Part shown: positions 10,801 to 22,491 of the stretch, in pieces
Layout of the letters: each line of letters starts with the position of its first letter
Numbering within the stretch: the stretch's first letter is position 1
Assembly: GCA_021776475.1 (NCBI GenBank)
Contig: JAJFFV010000006.1
Location: 124,001-188,000 of the forward strand
Direction: 5' to 3'
Length of the DNA: 64,000 nucleotides
Source of the DNA: Parvularculaceae bacterium
Lineage (GTDB): Bacteria; Pseudomonadota; Alphaproteobacteria; Caulobacterales; Parvularculaceae
Made by a program: the position numbers and the translations under genes
Notes under the pieces: generated by a model
Database searches by the model: none
Told to the model about the DNA's origin: nothing
What the model saw: the letters and a program-made list of their open reading frames with translations, nothing else

Positions 10801-12222
10801 CTATTTACCGATCTGCTTGTTCACCGTGTTCTTGAAAAAATTGCTGTAGGGCGGTGTAAGGAGGCTTGGCGGCAGCCATTTCGGCATGACCAGGACGCTG
10901 CGCTCGTGGGAGAATTCCTTGAACCCGCGCTCGCCATGATAAGCACCATAACCCGACTTGCCGACGCCCCCGAACGGGATATCCTCGATTGAAACATGCA
11001 AGACGGTGCCGTTGATACACGCTCCGCCCGAGGTTGTTTTCTCAAGCACGGCCTCAGCCGCTTTCTCACTGCCGGAATAGGCATAAAGCGCCAATGGGTG
11101 ATCACGGCTGGTCACATAATCGACCGCTTCCTCGGTCGAACCGACTTCGACAATCGGCAGGACCGGTCCAAAAATTTCCTCCTGCATCACGCGTGAATCT
11201 GCCGGTGGGTTCAGGACCACCGTGGGTGTGACTTTGCGTTTGTCTTCCATCTTGCCATGATCAGACGCTGCCTGACGAACCTCGCCGCCCTTCTTTTGTG
11301 CTTCGTCGATCATGTCATTCATCCTGACGTAATGCCGGTCTGAGATGATGCTGGTATAATCATCATTATCCGCCATACCCGGATAGAAATCTTCCACTGC
11401 TTTCAGGATGGCATCCGCATAAGCCTCGCTCTTGCCCGCCGGGACCAGCAGATAATCTGGCGCCACGCATGTTTGTCCGGCATTGTAGAACTTGCCCATG
11501 GCGACCGTCTGCGCGGATTTTTCAATATCCGCGTCCTCGAGCATGATCGCCGGTGATTTGCCACCCAGTTCCAGCGTCACTGGTGTCAAGTTCTTTGCAG
11601 CCGCCATTGCGACAAGACGGCCGACCTGCGTCGAGCCGGTATAGAAAATATGATCAAAGGGTAGGTTGGAGAACGCTTTGCCAAGTTCCGGCCCGCCGGT
11701 CACAACGGCGATCTGTGTTTCGTCAAATTCTTTGGCGAACATCTGTTTCATGAATTCAGACGTGTAAGGTGTAATTTCTGACGGTTTCAACATCGCAACA
11801 TTGCCAGCAGCGAGTGCAGTGGTAAGGGGTACAACCGCGAGCTGGAACGGATAGTTCCACGGCGAAATCACACCGACGACACCCTTTGGCTCATAGCGGA
11901 CATAAGTCTTGCCGGGGATTGACGAGCGGTTCCACATGCGTTTTTTCGCCGCCCAATCATCAAGATGTTTGCGGATCGCCCGTGCATTGGCAACTGACAA
12001 CGCAACTTCTGCCGACAGAGACTCCATTGGTGAACGCGAACCGAAGTCCTTCGTTATCGCAGCGACAATTTCTTCCCTGTGGCTGGCGAACAGTGTCTCC
12101 AGTCGCTTCAGCGTCGCCTTGCGTTCCTTGATGCTTGGTACGCTGGCAAACGAAAACGCTGCCTTTTGCTTGTCAAATACTGCTTGCAAATGATCGAGGG
12201 AAGTAGCAACTGAGCCGTCCAT
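10801..12222 (-). CDS. aldehyde dehydrogenase, coniferyl-aldehyde-dehydrogenase-like
   Basis: VTLELGGKSPAI, FYNAGQTCVAPDY catalytic Cys region, EEIFGPVLPI, GGACINGTVLHVSIEDIPFGGVGKSGYGAYHGERGF. Confidence 0.88.
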   Translation of the reverse strand: MDGSVATSLDHLQAVFDKQKAAFSFASVPSIKERKATLKRLETLFASHREEIVAAITKDFGSRSPMESLSAEVALSVANARAIRKHLDDWAAKKRMWNRSSIPGKTYVRYEPKGVVGVISPWNYPFQLAVVPLTTALAAGNVAMLKPSEITPYTSEFMKQMFAKEFDETQIAVVTGGPELGKAFSNLPFDHIFYTGSTQVGRLVAMAAAKNLTPVTLELGGKSPAIMLEDADIEKSAQTVAMGKFYNAGQTCVAPDYLLVPAGKSEAYADAILKAVEDFYPGMADNDDYTSIISDRHYVRMNDMIDEAQKKGGEVRQAASDHGKMEDKRKVTPTVVLNPPADSRVMQEEIFGPVLPIVEVGSTEEAVDYVTSRDHPLALYAYSGSEKAAEAVLEKTTSGGACINGTVLHVSIEDIPFGGVGKSGYGAYHGERGFKEFSHERSVLVMPKWLPPSLLTPPYSNFFKNTVNKQIGK

Positions 12223-12360
12223 TGTGCTCTCCTTGGCGTTGCGCGGGAGGCCTTCGAGGCATCCGCGATAAGTTCAGGTCCACTGAAGCTGACGATGTCT
12301 TAACACACACAAGGGCGCTTTGGCACTGGCAAAAGCAGTCAAGGGCAGTTACGTAGCGCT

Positions 12361-13212
12361 TTATTCTGCGATTTTTTTTAACCGTGGCAACGGTGCGAAA
12401 TTGCCTGGTTTGTTGGACTGTTTAGCGCCCATTGCCTCCATCACTTCCGATTGTTGGAGCATCGAGGCATTCCACAGTCCGATATAGTCGAGCGTATCCG
12501 CCGTTGTGTGATCGCGCGCGTAGGTGACGATGTTTTTCAGACCGTATATCGCCATCGGTGCCTTGTCCGCGATCGCGCGCGCCGTCGCCATGACACCGTC
12601 AAGCATCGCTTCATGGCCGTCGTAGACGTGATTGACCAGACCATAACTTTTTGCTTCGTCTGCGGACATTTTTCGGCCAGTATAGGCAAGTTCACGGACG
12701 ATACCTTCGGGCAGCAAGTTCAATATGCGCGGGAAAGTTCCCACATCGGCTGTCATGCCGATCATGATTTCATAAATCGTGAAGTACGCGTCGGATGTGC
12801 AGTAGCGCATATCGCAAGCCGTCACCATGTCGACACCGCCTCCGATGCAGCCCCCCTGGATCGCGGCGATCACCGGCGCGCGGGTGCGTTCAAGCGCGGT
12901 GAAACAATCCTGCATGCGTTTAACTTTGTGGTAGAACCCAAGCCCTTTTGTCGCCTCGCGATGAGTTTCGTTGGCAACATCCGCATTCGTTGTCACCTGG
13001 GCAAAGGAGGCAAGGTCCAATCCGGCCGTAAAGTGCGGGCCAGTTGAGGAGAGCACGATGACACGCGCATCGCCGCTTTTGTCGATTTCATCAACTGCCT
13101 CCGGCAATTCGTCCCAGAATTCGAGGATCATGGAATTGCGCTTTTCCGGTCTCGACAGCTTGATATGAGCAACGCCGTTGTCTGATGAAATATCGAAACA
13201 TTGATAGGCCAT
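12361..13212 (-). CDS. enoyl-CoA hydratase/isomerase (crotonase) family protein
   Basis: SRPEKRNSM, AIQGGCIGGGVDMVTACDMRYCT oxyanion-hole region; start at ATG 13212. Confidence 0.88.
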   Translation of the reverse strand: MAYQCFDISSDNGVAHIKLSRPEKRNSMILEFWDELPEAVDEIDKSGDARVIVLSSTGPHFTAGLDLASFAQVTTNADVANETHREATKGLGFYHKVKRMQDCFTALERTRAPVIAAIQGGCIGGGVDMVTACDMRYCTSDAYFTIYEIMIGMTADVGTFPRILNLLPEGIVRELAYTGRKMSADEAKSYGLVNHVYDGHEAMLDGVMATARAIADKAPMAIYGLKNIVTYARDHTTADTLDYIGLWNASMLQQSEVMEAMGAKQSNKPGNFAPLPRLKKIAE

Positions 13213-13265
13213 GAGCGGTCTCCGCAAAGTAGTATTTCGTTACGCTCAAGAATGGCCTAAGCCTG

Positions 13266-13940
13266 TTGGACAGACAACGGGCAAGCGCAGTCATGACAAT
13301 CGATCTCACCACACACTGGCCTGCGCTCATTTGTGCGATTGCGGCCGCGGGGCTTGTCTGGGCCGAGATGACCGGCGCCAGAAAGGGCCAGTGGCTATTC
13401 AAACCTCTCGCGGCGGGCATGTTTGTCCTGCAGGCGACGGTGCTCGGTGCGCTGGACAGCGCCTATGGCATGACAATCCTCGCGGCCTTGGTCTTTTGTG
13501 CGGTCGGGGATGTCTTGTTGATCCCGCGTGACAAACAAAAAATGTTTCTGGCGGGTATGGCCGCCTTCGCCCTTGGGCATCTTGCCTATATCGTTGCCTT
13601 CGCAATGAGTGATATCGAGTTATCTCGGGCCTTTTTGCGGCTCGCAGCGCTCATCGTCTTTGTTGGGTTCGGTGCCTTTGCCTGGCTTCGGCGTCATGTG
13701 CCGCAGGAGATGCAGATCCCTGTGACCTTGTACACGTTCATCATCGTGGCGATGGTTGTTTCGGCAGCTTGTGCTGTATACTCTGGCGCGCCGCAGATCA
13801 TTTTGTGGGCAGCGATTATGTTTGCCATATCGGACATGGCGGTTGCGCGTGACCGCTTCATCAAGCGCGAGGCCGCCAATGCTGCGCTAATCACACCATT
13901 ATACTTCGGCGCTCAGATATTGTTTGCGATGTCAGTCTGA
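13266..13940 (+). CDS. lysoplasmalogenase-like (YhhN/TMEM86) membrane protein
   Basis: Multi-TM protein with FCAVGDVLLI, FALGHLAYI and C-terminal ISDMAVARDRF motifs. Confidence 0.8.
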   Translation: MDRQRASAVMTIDLTTHWPALICAIAAAGLVWAEMTGARKGQWLFKPLAAGMFVLQATVLGALDSAYGMTILAALVFCAVGDVLLIPRDKQKMFLAGMAAFALGHLAYIVAFAMSDIELSRAFLRLAALIVFVGFGAFAWLRRHVPQEMQIPVTLYTFIIVAMVVSAACAVYSGAPQIILWAAIMFAISDMAVARDRFIKREAANAALITPLYFGAQILFAMSV

Positions 13941-14465
13941 GGTTGAGCGCGTCAAAATCAGCATCCGCGCATCATGATCGTTCCGGGCATTCCTGGTAAT
14001 GCGGCCTGCTTCTTTTTGCGCCCATCCGGCGCGGTCGAACGCCGGAAACCGTGTCTCACCTTCAATATTCGCGTCTACTTCGGTAAGATAGATCCTGCTG
14101 ATGAGCGACATGGCGGCCGCATAAATCGCGCCGCCCCCGATGACACAGATTTCCTCTGCGCCTCTTGCAATCGCAAAAGCCTCGGCAATGGCGATAGCAT
14201 CCTCAACGCTCTGCGCGACTGTAACATCCGGTTGGCTGAAATCCGCGTTCCGTGTAACGACGATATTGTCCCTGCCGGGCAAGGCTTTGCCGATTGACTG
14301 AAACGTTTTCCGTCCCATAATGATCGGTTTGCGCATAGTCACTTGCTTGAACCATTTAAGGTCGTCGGAAAGTATCCAAGGTAATGTGCCATCCTTGCCG
14401 ATTACGCGGGTCTTTGCCATCGCCACAACAATCGCAAGGGGGATATTGGTTTGGCGTTCAATCAT
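13932..14465 (-). CDS. folA: dihydrofolate reductase
   Basis: [66 protein letters not shown]. Confidence 0.96.
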   Translation of the reverse strand: MIERQTNIPLAIVVAMAKTRVIGKDGTLPWILSDDLKWFKQVTMRKPIIMGRKTFQSIGKALPGRDNIVVTRNADFSQPDVTVAQSVEDAIAIAEAFAIARGAEEICVIGGGAIYAAAMSLISRIYLTEVDANIEGETRFPAFDRAGWAQKEAGRITRNARNDHDARMLILTRSTSD

Positions 14466-15256
14466 ATCGCAATCGGCGCCTTGATTGACGGGTGCGCCTC
14501 ATAGCCTTCGATCGCGATGTCCTCAAACCGGAATGCGAACAAATCGGTCACACCGGGATTAAGCTGGAGCGTCGGCAAGGGCAGCGGCTCCCGGACCAAT
14601 TGGGTCTCCGCCTGTTCGAGGTGGTTGAGGTAGAGATGGGCGTCGCCGAGCGTGTGAACGAAATCACCAACCCCAAGCCCCGTTGCTTGCGCAATCATCT
14701 GTGTCAGCAAGGCATAAGACGCAATGTTAAATGGAATGCCGAGAAAAATATCGCCTGAGCGCTGATACAACTGACACGAGAGCTTGTCCTCTGCGACGTA
14801 AAACTGGAACAGGCAGTGACACGGGGCGAGCGCCATTTCCTCAAGCTGTGCGGCATTCCAGGCGCTGACCACGAGCCGCCGCGAGTCCGGGTTCGTGCGT
14901 ATCTCATCAAGCAGCCAAGACACCTGATCGACCGTCCCGCCCTTGTGAGATGGCCAGGAGCGCCACTGCGCTCCATATACAGGGCCAAGATCGCCGTTTT
15001 CGTCGGCCCATTCATCCCAAATAGAAACGCCGTTTTCGCGCAGATATTTTACGTTGGTATCGCCGGTGAGGAACCATAATAGCTCGTGAATAATGGATTT
15101 CAGATGCAGTTTTTTGGTGGTGACAAGCGGAAACCCGGCAGACAGGTCGAACCGCATCTGATGGCCGAAAACGGAACGCGTGCCGGTGCCCGTCCGGTCC
15201 GCTTTTTCGGTACCCTCATTGAGGGCCAGGGCGAGAAGATCCAGATATTGTTTCAT
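14462..15256 (-). CDS. thyA: thymidylate synthase
   Basis: 264 aa from [27 protein letters not shown] catalytic Cys; ATGA overlap with folA; ORF-track start (15562) is over-extended. Confidence 0.96.
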   Translation of the reverse strand: MKQYLDLLALALNEGTEKADRTGTGTRSVFGHQMRFDLSAGFPLVTTKKLHLKSIIHELLWFLTGDTNVKYLRENGVSIWDEWADENGDLGPVYGAQWRSWPSHKGGTVDQVSWLLDEIRTNPDSRRLVVSAWNAAQLEEMALAPCHCLFQFYVAEDKLSCQLYQRSGDIFLGIPFNIASYALLTQMIAQATGLGVGDFVHTLGDAHLYLNHLEQAETQLVREPLPLPTLQLNPGVTDLFAFRFEDIAIEGYEAHPSIKAPIAI

Positions 15257-15409
15257 GCTTATCCATTTGCAGGGATTCGTGTGATAAACGGGAGAGGAAG
15301 GATATGCAACCAGTTGCCGGTACCGGTTTCGGTTGATTGTCCCGGCGGATCGCGTATTGCTTGGCGGTGCACTAATTTGCATAAATCGGTAATACGCAAG
15401 GAAGGTTCT

Positions 15410-16069
15410 ATGCCCCGTTTCGCCGCCGGTGTTGTTCATTTCCAGAACAAGATCTATCCGCAGAAGAAAGAGCTGTTTGAAAGACTGTCCGAGGAACAGA
15501 CGCCAGAAGCGCTGTTCATCACCTGCTCCGATGCGCGGGTTGAAACCGCCATGATCACGCAAACAGATCCCGGCGATCTATTCATTTGTCGCAATGCTGG
15601 CAACATAGTTCCACCGCATACGGAACAGACGGGCGGCATCACCGCCACGATTGAGTTTGCGGTTGCCAACCTGAAAGTGCCGCATATCGTTATCTGCGGG
15701 CACACTCAATGCGGTGCCATGGAGGGGGCCATGAATCCAGAAGGGCTCGACAAGTTACCCCATGTAAAAAAATGGCTTGGTTTTACAAAGGCGGCGGTTG
15801 ATGTTGTCGCTGAAATTGGCTCGGGCAAAAGCAAGGCTGAGAAAATGCGCATGCTCCTTGAGCAGAACGTTATCTTGCAGTTGCAGCACCTGAAGACCCA
15901 TCCTAGCGTTGCGGCACGTATCGCGGCAGGCGCGTTGTGTCTGCACGGTTGGATTTACGATATCAAAACCGGCGCTGTGCAGGCGTTTGATGAAGCGACG
16001 AACAAGTTCATCGCCGTTGATGAGCGCTATTCCGAGGAAGTCGACAGGGCGAGCGCCAAAGGAAAGTAA
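15410..16069 (+). CDS. beta-carbonic anhydrase
   Basis: [14 protein letters not shown] start; [29 protein letters not shown] zinc-site motifs. Confidence 0.95.
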   Translation: MPRFAAGVVHFQNKIYPQKKELFERLSEEQTPEALFITCSDARVETAMITQTDPGDLFICRNAGNIVPPHTEQTGGITATIEFAVANLKVPHIVICGHTQCGAMEGAMNPEGLDKLPHVKKWLGFTKAAVDVVAEIGSGKSKAEKMRMLLEQNVILQLQHLKTHPSVAARIAAGALCLHGWIYDIKTGAVQAFDEATNKFIAVDERYSEEVDRASAKGK

Positions 16070-16079
16070 CCTCAGCGCG

Positions 16080-17513
16080 TTAGGTCGCCCCCATCACAGC
16101 CTTTGTTTCGAGATATTCCTCAAAGCCGTCGCGGCCCCATTCGCGGCCATTGCCGGACTGTTTATAGCCACCAAAAGGCGCATCGAGGTCGGTCGACGCG
16201 CCATTGACGTGGACCATGCCCGTGCGAAGCTGCGCTGCTACTTTTTTGATCCGGGCAGGGTCACCCCCAGAGATGTAACCCGAAAGACCGTATACAGTGT
16301 CATTGGCAATCTCGACGGCCTCCGCCTCGGTTTCATAGGCCAGGATGCATAAGACCGGGCCGAAGATTTCTTCCCGGGCAATGGTCATGTCGTTCGAGAC
16401 ATCAGCAAACACCGTTGGCCTAACATAATAGCCGTGATCAAGTTGATCTGGCCGGCCGGCCCCGCCGGCAGCGAGGGTTGCACCCTCGGCGATACCAACT
16501 TCGATCAAGGATTGAATACGTTTCCACTGTGCTCCCGAGACAACCGGACCCATCGCCGTTCCTTCTGACTGCGGGTCCGCAACCTGGACAGCATTCGCAG
16601 CAGCCGTCGCCGCTTCTACCGCCTCCGCCATGCGGGTAGCTGGCACCAGCATTCGTGATGGTGCGTTGCAGTTCTGACCGGCATTGATGGTCATCTGGTT
16701 GACGCCGCCGGCAATGGCTTTTGCAAAGCCATCCGTATCCAAATCATCGAGAATGATATTTGCCGACTTGCCACCGAGTTCTTGGGCAACGCGTTTGACC
16801 GTTGACGCGGCAGCTTGTGCCACCTTAATGCCAGCTCTGGTCGAACCCGTGAACGACACCATATCAATATCTGGATGGGCTGAGATCGCAGCGCCAACGC
16901 TCGCGCCGTCGCCATGGACCATATTGACGACGCCCGGTGGAATGTCCGCCTCGTGAATGACTTGCATCAAAATGTCGGCAGAGATCGGAGAGACTTCGGA
17001 CGGCTTCCAGACGACGGTGCAACCGGTGGCTAGGGCCGGGGCCAGTTTGCAGGCGATCTGGTTCATCGGCCAATTCCACGGCGTGATGAAACCACAAACG
17101 CCGACCGGTTCTTTTGAGATCTGCGTGGTGCCGCGGGTTTCTTCAAAGGGATAATTTTCGAGGGTCTTGAGGGCAGTGGCAAAATGCCCGAGCCCAACGG
17201 CAGCATGGGCCGCCTTCGCCAGCCAGGCTGGCGATCCCATTTCAAGGGTGATGGCATTAGCGATATCGCCCATCCGTGCCTGATAAGCAGCGATCACTCT
17301 ATCAAGCAGAGCCATGCGTTCTGCACGGCTGGTTTGGGAGAAGGCCGGGAAGGCGCGTCTTGCCGCTGTGACCGCCATATCGATGTCCGAAGCGTCGCCG
17401 AGCGAGAGGAGCGCGCATGCCTCCTCCGTTGCCGGATTGATAACATCCATGGTTTGGTGACCATCAGCTGCGAGCCACCGACCATCGATATAAAATCTGT
17501 TCAAGTTTTGCAT
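16080..17513 (-). CDS. aldehyde dehydrogenase family protein
   Basis: ELGGKSANIIL, NAGQNCNAPSRML, EEIFGPVLCILAY, PFGGYKQSGNGREWG. Confidence 0.92.
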   Translation of the reverse strand: MQNLNRFYIDGRWLAADGHQTMDVINPATEEACALLSLGDASDIDMAVTAARRAFPAFSQTSRAERMALLDRVIAAYQARMGDIANAITLEMGSPAWLAKAAHAAVGLGHFATALKTLENYPFEETRGTTQISKEPVGVCGFITPWNWPMNQIACKLAPALATGCTVVWKPSEVSPISADILMQVIHEADIPPGVVNMVHGDGASVGAAISAHPDIDMVSFTGSTRAGIKVAQAAASTVKRVAQELGGKSANIILDDLDTDGFAKAIAGGVNQMTINAGQNCNAPSRMLVPATRMAEAVEAATAAANAVQVADPQSEGTAMGPVVSGAQWKRIQSLIEVGIAEGATLAAGGAGRPDQLDHGYYVRPTVFADVSNDMTIAREEIFGPVLCILAYETEAEAVEIANDTVYGLSGYISGGDPARIKKVAAQLRTGMVHVNGASTDLDAPFGGYKQSGNGREWGRDGFEEYLETKAVMGAT

Positions 17514-17631
17514 GTTCTTCTCCCAGAGTGATGGTAGCTTTTTAGATCACTGACAAGGGCCGAGCAAACACAGGCAGCAACGCGGGCGCGCATCAACAAC
17601 GCGCAGAACAGCCATTAAGATTGTGACAAAA

Positions 17632-17967
17632 TCAGGCGTCTTCGGACAGGACACCTTTTTCTTGCAGAAAAGTGCGCAATTCGCCCGATTCAAACATTTC
17701 GCGAATGATGTCGCAACCGCCAACAAATTCACCTTTTACATAGAGTTGTGGCACCGTCGGCCAGTCGGAAAATTCCTTGATGCCTTGGCGCAAATCGTCG
17801 CTTGCGAGCACATTGTCCGAGCCAAATTCAACGCCGAGATAGTCGAGCACCTGACACACCGTCGAAGAAAACCCACATTGCGGGAATTGCGGCGTGCCTT
17901 TCATGAAAAGCATCACCGGGTTAGCGTCGATTTTGGTCTGAATGTCGGCTTTGGTGTCGGACATCAT
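17632..17967 (-). CDS. grxD: monothiol glutaredoxin, Grx4 type
   Basis: [44 protein letters not shown]. Confidence 0.95.
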   Translation of the reverse strand: MMSDTKADIQTKIDANPVMLFMKGTPQFPQCGFSSTVCQVLDYLGVEFGSDNVLASDDLRQGIKEFSDWPTVPQLYVKGEFVGGCDIIREMFESGELRTFLQEKGVLSEDA

Positions 17968-18017
17968 GAAGTTCCTTTTACTCGCACTATGATAGCTAGG
18001 TCTCTTGGCCGCGAAAA

Positions 18018-18929
18018 TCAACTGTCTCCCGCCAGTGTTGTCAGCCTTGTGAGCAGATCAGGGGTCAGTGGGCGCTGCGCTGCAGCGGCGTTGGCCGCCA
18101 GGTGCGCTGATTTGGTCGTCGTTGTGATCGCAACATCGATATGCGGGTTCGCCAGCGTAAAAGCGAGGGCAAGTTCGCCGGCGCACCATCCGGGCTCTTG
18201 ATGCAGCCATTTGGCAGCTCGGGCGCGCTGTAGCTCTCTGGGGTTTTTCGTGGCAGCGCGAGCAAGATACCAGACATCGGGCAGTGATCTTGGGACCATA
18301 AAGTCTCGCCGGTACAACCCTTGCGCCAATGGTGCGATTGCGACAACGCGCTGCCCGTGTGCTTTTGCTGTGGCGAAGGTGGCATCGTGCTGGCGGGAGA
18401 AAATATTATAAGCACCCATCAAAACGTCAATTTCGGACTTGCCGACGACCCCTGCGAGACCGGGACCTTCGCCACAAACCCCGATCGCGTTGATCAGCCC
18501 TTCTGTTTTCAACTGCATCAGAACTGGCAGCGAAGATGCGAGAGATGCGTGATCCGGGCCATGCAGATAGAGAACATCGAGCGCGTCGACAGCCAGGCGG
18601 GTGAGGCTGGTCGAGACATCTTGCCGGATGGTGGTTTCCGAAAAGTCCTTGACCAGGGAGCCGCGCGGTTTTTTTTGGGTTCCGGTTTTGGAGGTTACCC
18701 GGAGGGTTTTACGGACCCCGCTGGGCAGGGATTTCAGCGCACGGCCAAGCCGGCGCTCCGCTTCCCCGTCGCAATAAAAATTGCCGGTGTCGAATTCGCG
18801 ATGCCCCAGGTCAATCGCCTCATGAATGAGCCTGATGGCCTGCTTTTCACTGAACCAGCGCATCCCCCAGGCACCAGAACAGCCAAAGCCCAGTTTCATT
18901 GGGTCTGCCATTTGCTTTGCGCCTGGCAA
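18018..18929 (-). CDS. aldo/keto reductase family protein
   Basis: [43 protein letters not shown]. Confidence 0.88.
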   Translation of the reverse strand: MPGAKQMADPMKLGFGCSGAWGMRWFSEKQAIRLIHEAIDLGHREFDTGNFYCDGEAERRLGRALKSLPSGVRKTLRVTSKTGTQKKPRGSLVKDFSETTIRQDVSTSLTRLAVDALDVLYLHGPDHASLASSLPVLMQLKTEGLINAIGVCGEGPGLAGVVGKSEIDVLMGAYNIFSRQHDATFATAKAHGQRVVAIAPLAQGLYRRDFMVPRSLPDVWYLARAATKNPRELQRARAAKWLHQEPGWCAGELALAFTLANPHIDVAITTTTKSAHLAANAAAAQRPLTPDLLTRLTTLAGDS

Positions 18930-18931
18930 TG

Positions 18932-19585
18932 TCAGAGGATCGACTGGCCGGTTTTTGTCCAGTCGGCCATGAAGGCGTCCAGTCCTTTTTCGGTCAGCGG
19001 ATGGCTCAACAGCTCATTGAAAATCTTTGGCGGGATGGTCGCGACATCAGCACCGGCGAGCGCTGCCTGTTCAACATGCTCTTGTGTGCGGATCGAGGCC
19101 GCGAGGATTTCTGTTTCGTAGCCGTGCACGTCATACAAAGCCCTGATGTCGTGGATTAACTCCATACCGTCAACTCCGGTGTCATCAAGGCGGCCAATGA
19201 ATGGCGAGATAAATGTCGCGCCAGACTTAGCGGCGAGCCATGCCTGTGCAACTGAAAAACACAGCGTAACATTCGTCTGAATCTCTTCGGCAGAGAGCGC
19301 CGCGCAGGTTTTAAGGCCATCCCAGGTGAGCGGTACCTTGATCACAACATTGTCAGCAATCTCAGCAAGTGCCAACGCTTCTGCTAGCATGGTCTCGTGC
19401 TCTATAGACGCAACTTCGGCGGAAACCGGCCCCGGGGTCATCTCACAAATTTCGGCGATCACTTCCTTGAAGTCGCGTCCCGATTTGGCAATCAGCGAGG
19501 GATTCGTCGTGCAGCCGTCCACCAGACCCGTGTCAAAAGCGGATTTCAACTCGTCAGTGTCGGCAGTGTCGATAAAAATGTACAT
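18932..19585 (-). CDS. transaldolase / fructose-6-phosphate aldolase
   Basis: [61 protein letters not shown]. Confidence 0.93.
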   Translation of the reverse strand: MYIFIDTADTDELKSAFDTGLVDGCTTNPSLIAKSGRDFKEVIAEICEMTPGPVSAEVASIEHETMLAEALALAEIADNVVIKVPLTWDGLKTCAALSAEEIQTNVTLCFSVAQAWLAAKSGATFISPFIGRLDDTGVDGMELIHDIRALYDVHGYETEILAASIRTQEHVEQAALAGADVATIPPKIFNELLSHPLTEKGLDAFMADWTKTGQSIL

Positions 19586-19670
19586 AAATAGCCCCTCATG
19601 TGGCGATGTTGAGAAGTCGGCGTTTTTCGTAGTGTGTCATCAACAACAACTCAACAGTGAAGTGAAGACT

Positions 19671-19898
19671 ATGTTAGAGCGAAGCACAAAAATTCTTGCA
19701 GCAACGGCAGCCCTGGCGATTGGGGCAACTTTTGTCCTCCCAGAGACCACGTCGGCGGGTGATCGTATGGTCTATGCCGAGACTGAAACCTCAACGGTGC
19801 AGCCGATGGTCCTGACCATGGATGCCTCGAACAGCAGCTACACTGTTGCCCCGGTTATCGTGGACGGCAAAGTGAAATTTGTGTCGACTGTAAACTAG
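19671..19898 (+). CDS. small secreted hypothetical protein
   Basis: Signal peptide MLERSTKILAATAALAIGATFVLPETTSAG; 75 aa. Confidence 0.55.
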   Translation: MLERSTKILAATAALAIGATFVLPETTSAGDRMVYAETETSTVQPMVLTMDASNSSYTVAPVIVDGKVKFVSTVN

Positions 19899-20539
19899 CT
19901 GATCGCAAGAGCCGCGATATCGGCTCGCAATTCCGGAAGACCTGTAGACTTCACACTTGATGTGGCACGCTGGAACGGAAAAGCTGCCGGTCGATTTGCG
20001 AGGCTCGCCGCGGTTTTCTTTTCCAACATCACCATTTCTGCCGGTTTTATTTTGTCGGCTTTGGTGAAGACAATCTGGTAGGGGACGGCCGCAACGTCGA
20101 GCATGTCCATTATCGCCTGATCCGTATCCTTCAGACCGTGACGTGCGTCGATCAGCATACAGACGCGCCGCAGATTGACACGGCCGCGCAGGTAATCGTT
20201 GATCAGACCAGTCCAGGCAGCAACATCTGTCTTTGAGGCGCGGGCGTAACCATAACCCGGCAGGTCGACGAGGCGCAGCGTCCCGCCAAGGTCAAAGAAG
20301 TTTAATTCACGGGTGCGACCAGGCGTGTTGGACGTACGCGCAAGAGCCTTGCGTCCTGTGATGGCATTAACCAGAGAGGATTTGCCAACGTTTGAGCGGC
20401 CAGCAAAGGCGACTTCCACCCTGTCAGGGGGCGGCAAGGTTTCCATACTGACAACACCGAGCATGAAATCGCACGGCCCAGCAAACAGTTTGCGTGCTGC
20501 TTCCAGAAGTTCCGGTGCGTGTTCCTCGGGTGACAACAT
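19895..20539 (-). CDS. engB: ribosome biogenesis GTPase YsxC/EngB
   Basis: FAGRSNVGKSSLVNAI, TPGRTRELNFF, DLPGYGYA, TKADK. Confidence 0.96.
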   Translation of the reverse strand: MLSPEEHAPELLEAARKLFAGPCDFMLGVVSMETLPPPDRVEVAFAGRSNVGKSSLVNAITGRKALARTSNTPGRTRELNFFDLGGTLRLVDLPGYGYARASKTDVAAWTGLINDYLRGRVNLRRVCMLIDARHGLKDTDQAIMDMLDVAAVPYQIVFTKADKIKPAEMVMLEKKTAASLANRPAAFPFQRATSSVKSTGLPELRADIAALAIS

Positions 20540-20544
20540 CCACT

Positions 20545-22446
20545 CTATTCTGCGGGTTTCTTTTCGGCGTCTGTTCCGCTGTCATCGGATGCCGGCTTAT
20601 CGTCTTTCGAACGCTTATCGGGCTTGCCAAAGAGACTGCCACTGGCATTATCGTTTGCCGTATCAGCATCTGGTTTTTTTCGACTGAACGTCTCTTTGAT
20701 ATTGCCGATAAGGTCAACGTCGCTGCCATGTTTTTTCATAATGTAATACTGTTGAACAACGCCGAGGAAGGTATTCCAGAACCAGTACAGGACGAGACCG
20801 GCAGCAAATGGCGACATGATGAACATGAAGATAAGCGGCATGAAGGCAAACACCTGTGCCTGAACAGGGTCAGCGGGCGGCGGGTTGAGCCGCATCTGCA
20901 CCCACATGGTCGCCCCCATCATCAGCGGCAGGAGACCAATCCCGAGCACGATGCCAATGACCGGAACCGATGAAGGGTCCCAGGGGAGCAGACCGAACAG
21001 ATTGAAAATCTTGGCCGGATCTGCAGCGGAAAGGTCCTGAATGTAAAGGAAGCCCTCGTGCCGTGTTTCGATTGTGACAAAGAGTGTTTTGTACAAAGCA
21101 TAAAAGACTGGCATCTGCACCAGCATGGGCAGGCAGCCTGCGAGCGGATTAATGTTGTGCTTTTTGTAAAGCGCCATCATTTCCTGCTGCTGTTTCATTT
21201 TGTCGTCAGTGTAGCGTTCTCGAATCTTCGTCATTTCCGGCGCGACGTTGCGCATATTGGCCATTGAGGCGTAACTTTTGTTGGCCAAAGGAAACAGGAT
21301 CAGCTTGACCACGATCGTTAGCAGCAAAATGGCGACACCATAATTGCCGGTCAGGCCGGCGAAGAAACTCATTAGCCAAAAGATAGGACGGGTAAGGAAG
21401 AAAAAATTACCCCAGTCCACGGCCTTATCGAAATCCTGAATACCAAGACCACCATCGGCGACCGGTTTCTGGTAGGATTTCAATAAGCTGACCTGTTTGG
21501 CACCGCCGAAGACGTAAGCGGTCGTGTTGAAGCTTTCTCCTTGTGCCAGTGTCGTGCTGTCCCCGCGGTAGAGAGCGTTGAAGAAGGGTTTTTCTTTCGT
21601 TGTTTTGCTTTCGTAACCAAGTTCCGCTTTATAGGGCAGGGTTTGTTCCGGAATTACCGCGGAGAGCCAGTTCTTGCTTGTCAGGCCGATCCAGCCGCCG
21701 GTGCCTTCTTCGAGGATCTCTTTCTTTTTATAGACGTTGTTGTACTTCCGTTCATGCAATGTTGTGCCAATGACGCCTACTGGCCCTTCATGTAGGATCA
21801 TGAAATTTTTGAGGTCCGGCCGCATGCCGCGTTGTACAGTTACGCCGTAAGGAGCAATGATCACCGGATCTGCGGCGTTGTTGATGACACTTTGTTCAAC
21901 TGTGAACATGTAGTTTTCATCGACGCTGATCTTCATTCGATAATCAAGGCCTGCAGTTAAACGCGTCAACGTCACCGGTGTATCGATCGTAAGACGCGCA
22001 CCCTCTGGCGCGCTCCACGCCTCTTTGCGACCGTCACCCGAACTCGTCAGAAGACCGGTCTGTGCATAATGACCAAATTCCGTTTCGCGTGGGCTGAACA
22101 GCGTCACGATAGGGCTATCGTCTGGCAGCTCTTCCCGATATTTTTTTAGCATCAGGTCATCAAATCGGGCACCTTGAAGGTTGATCGACCCCGTTAGCGA
22201 AGGGGTATCAATCGGTACGCGCCCGGCTGAATTTTCCAAGGCCGCTTCGCGCGATACAAAATCTTCGGAGACCGCAAGATCGGCGCCCAGGTCGCCAACG
22301 ACCGAATCAGCTTGTTCGGTCGTCTGTTGCTGCGCCGCTTGCTGCTGCTGTTTCAGCGCTTCTTTCTGCGGCCCCAGGATAAAAGCATCCCAGCCGATGA
22401 ACACCATCAAGGAAAGAGCGATGGCGAGAATAATATTTCGATCCAT
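20545..22446 (-). CDS. yidC: membrane protein insertase YidC
   Basis: Large periplasmic domain, NYGVAILLLTIVVKLILFPL, GCLPMLVQMPVFYALYKTL, basic C-terminus. Confidence 0.97.
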   Translation of the reverse strand: MDRNIILAIALSLMVFIGWDAFILGPQKEALKQQQQAAQQQTTEQADSVVGDLGADLAVSEDFVSREAALENSAGRVPIDTPSLTGSINLQGARFDDLMLKKYREELPDDSPIVTLFSPRETEFGHYAQTGLLTSSGDGRKEAWSAPEGARLTIDTPVTLTRLTAGLDYRMKISVDENYMFTVEQSVINNAADPVIIAPYGVTVQRGMRPDLKNFMILHEGPVGVIGTTLHERKYNNVYKKKEILEEGTGGWIGLTSKNWLSAVIPEQTLPYKAELGYESKTTKEKPFFNALYRGDSTTLAQGESFNTTAYVFGGAKQVSLLKSYQKPVADGGLGIQDFDKAVDWGNFFFLTRPIFWLMSFFAGLTGNYGVAILLLTIVVKLILFPLANKSYASMANMRNVAPEMTKIRERYTDDKMKQQQEMMALYKKHNINPLAGCLPMLVQMPVFYALYKTLFVTIETRHEGFLYIQDLSAADPAKIFNLFGLLPWDPSSVPVIGIVLGIGLLPLMMGATMWVQMRLNPPPADPVQAQVFAFMPLIFMFIMSPFAAGLVLYWFWNTFLGVVQQYYIMKKHGSDVDLIGNIKETFSRKKPDADTANDNASGSLFGKPDKRSKDDKPASDDSGTDAEKKPAE

Positions 22447-22491
22447 AACGGAAAATTGTCCTGTTTGGCCGGTTTGCCGGCCTGCGTGAGT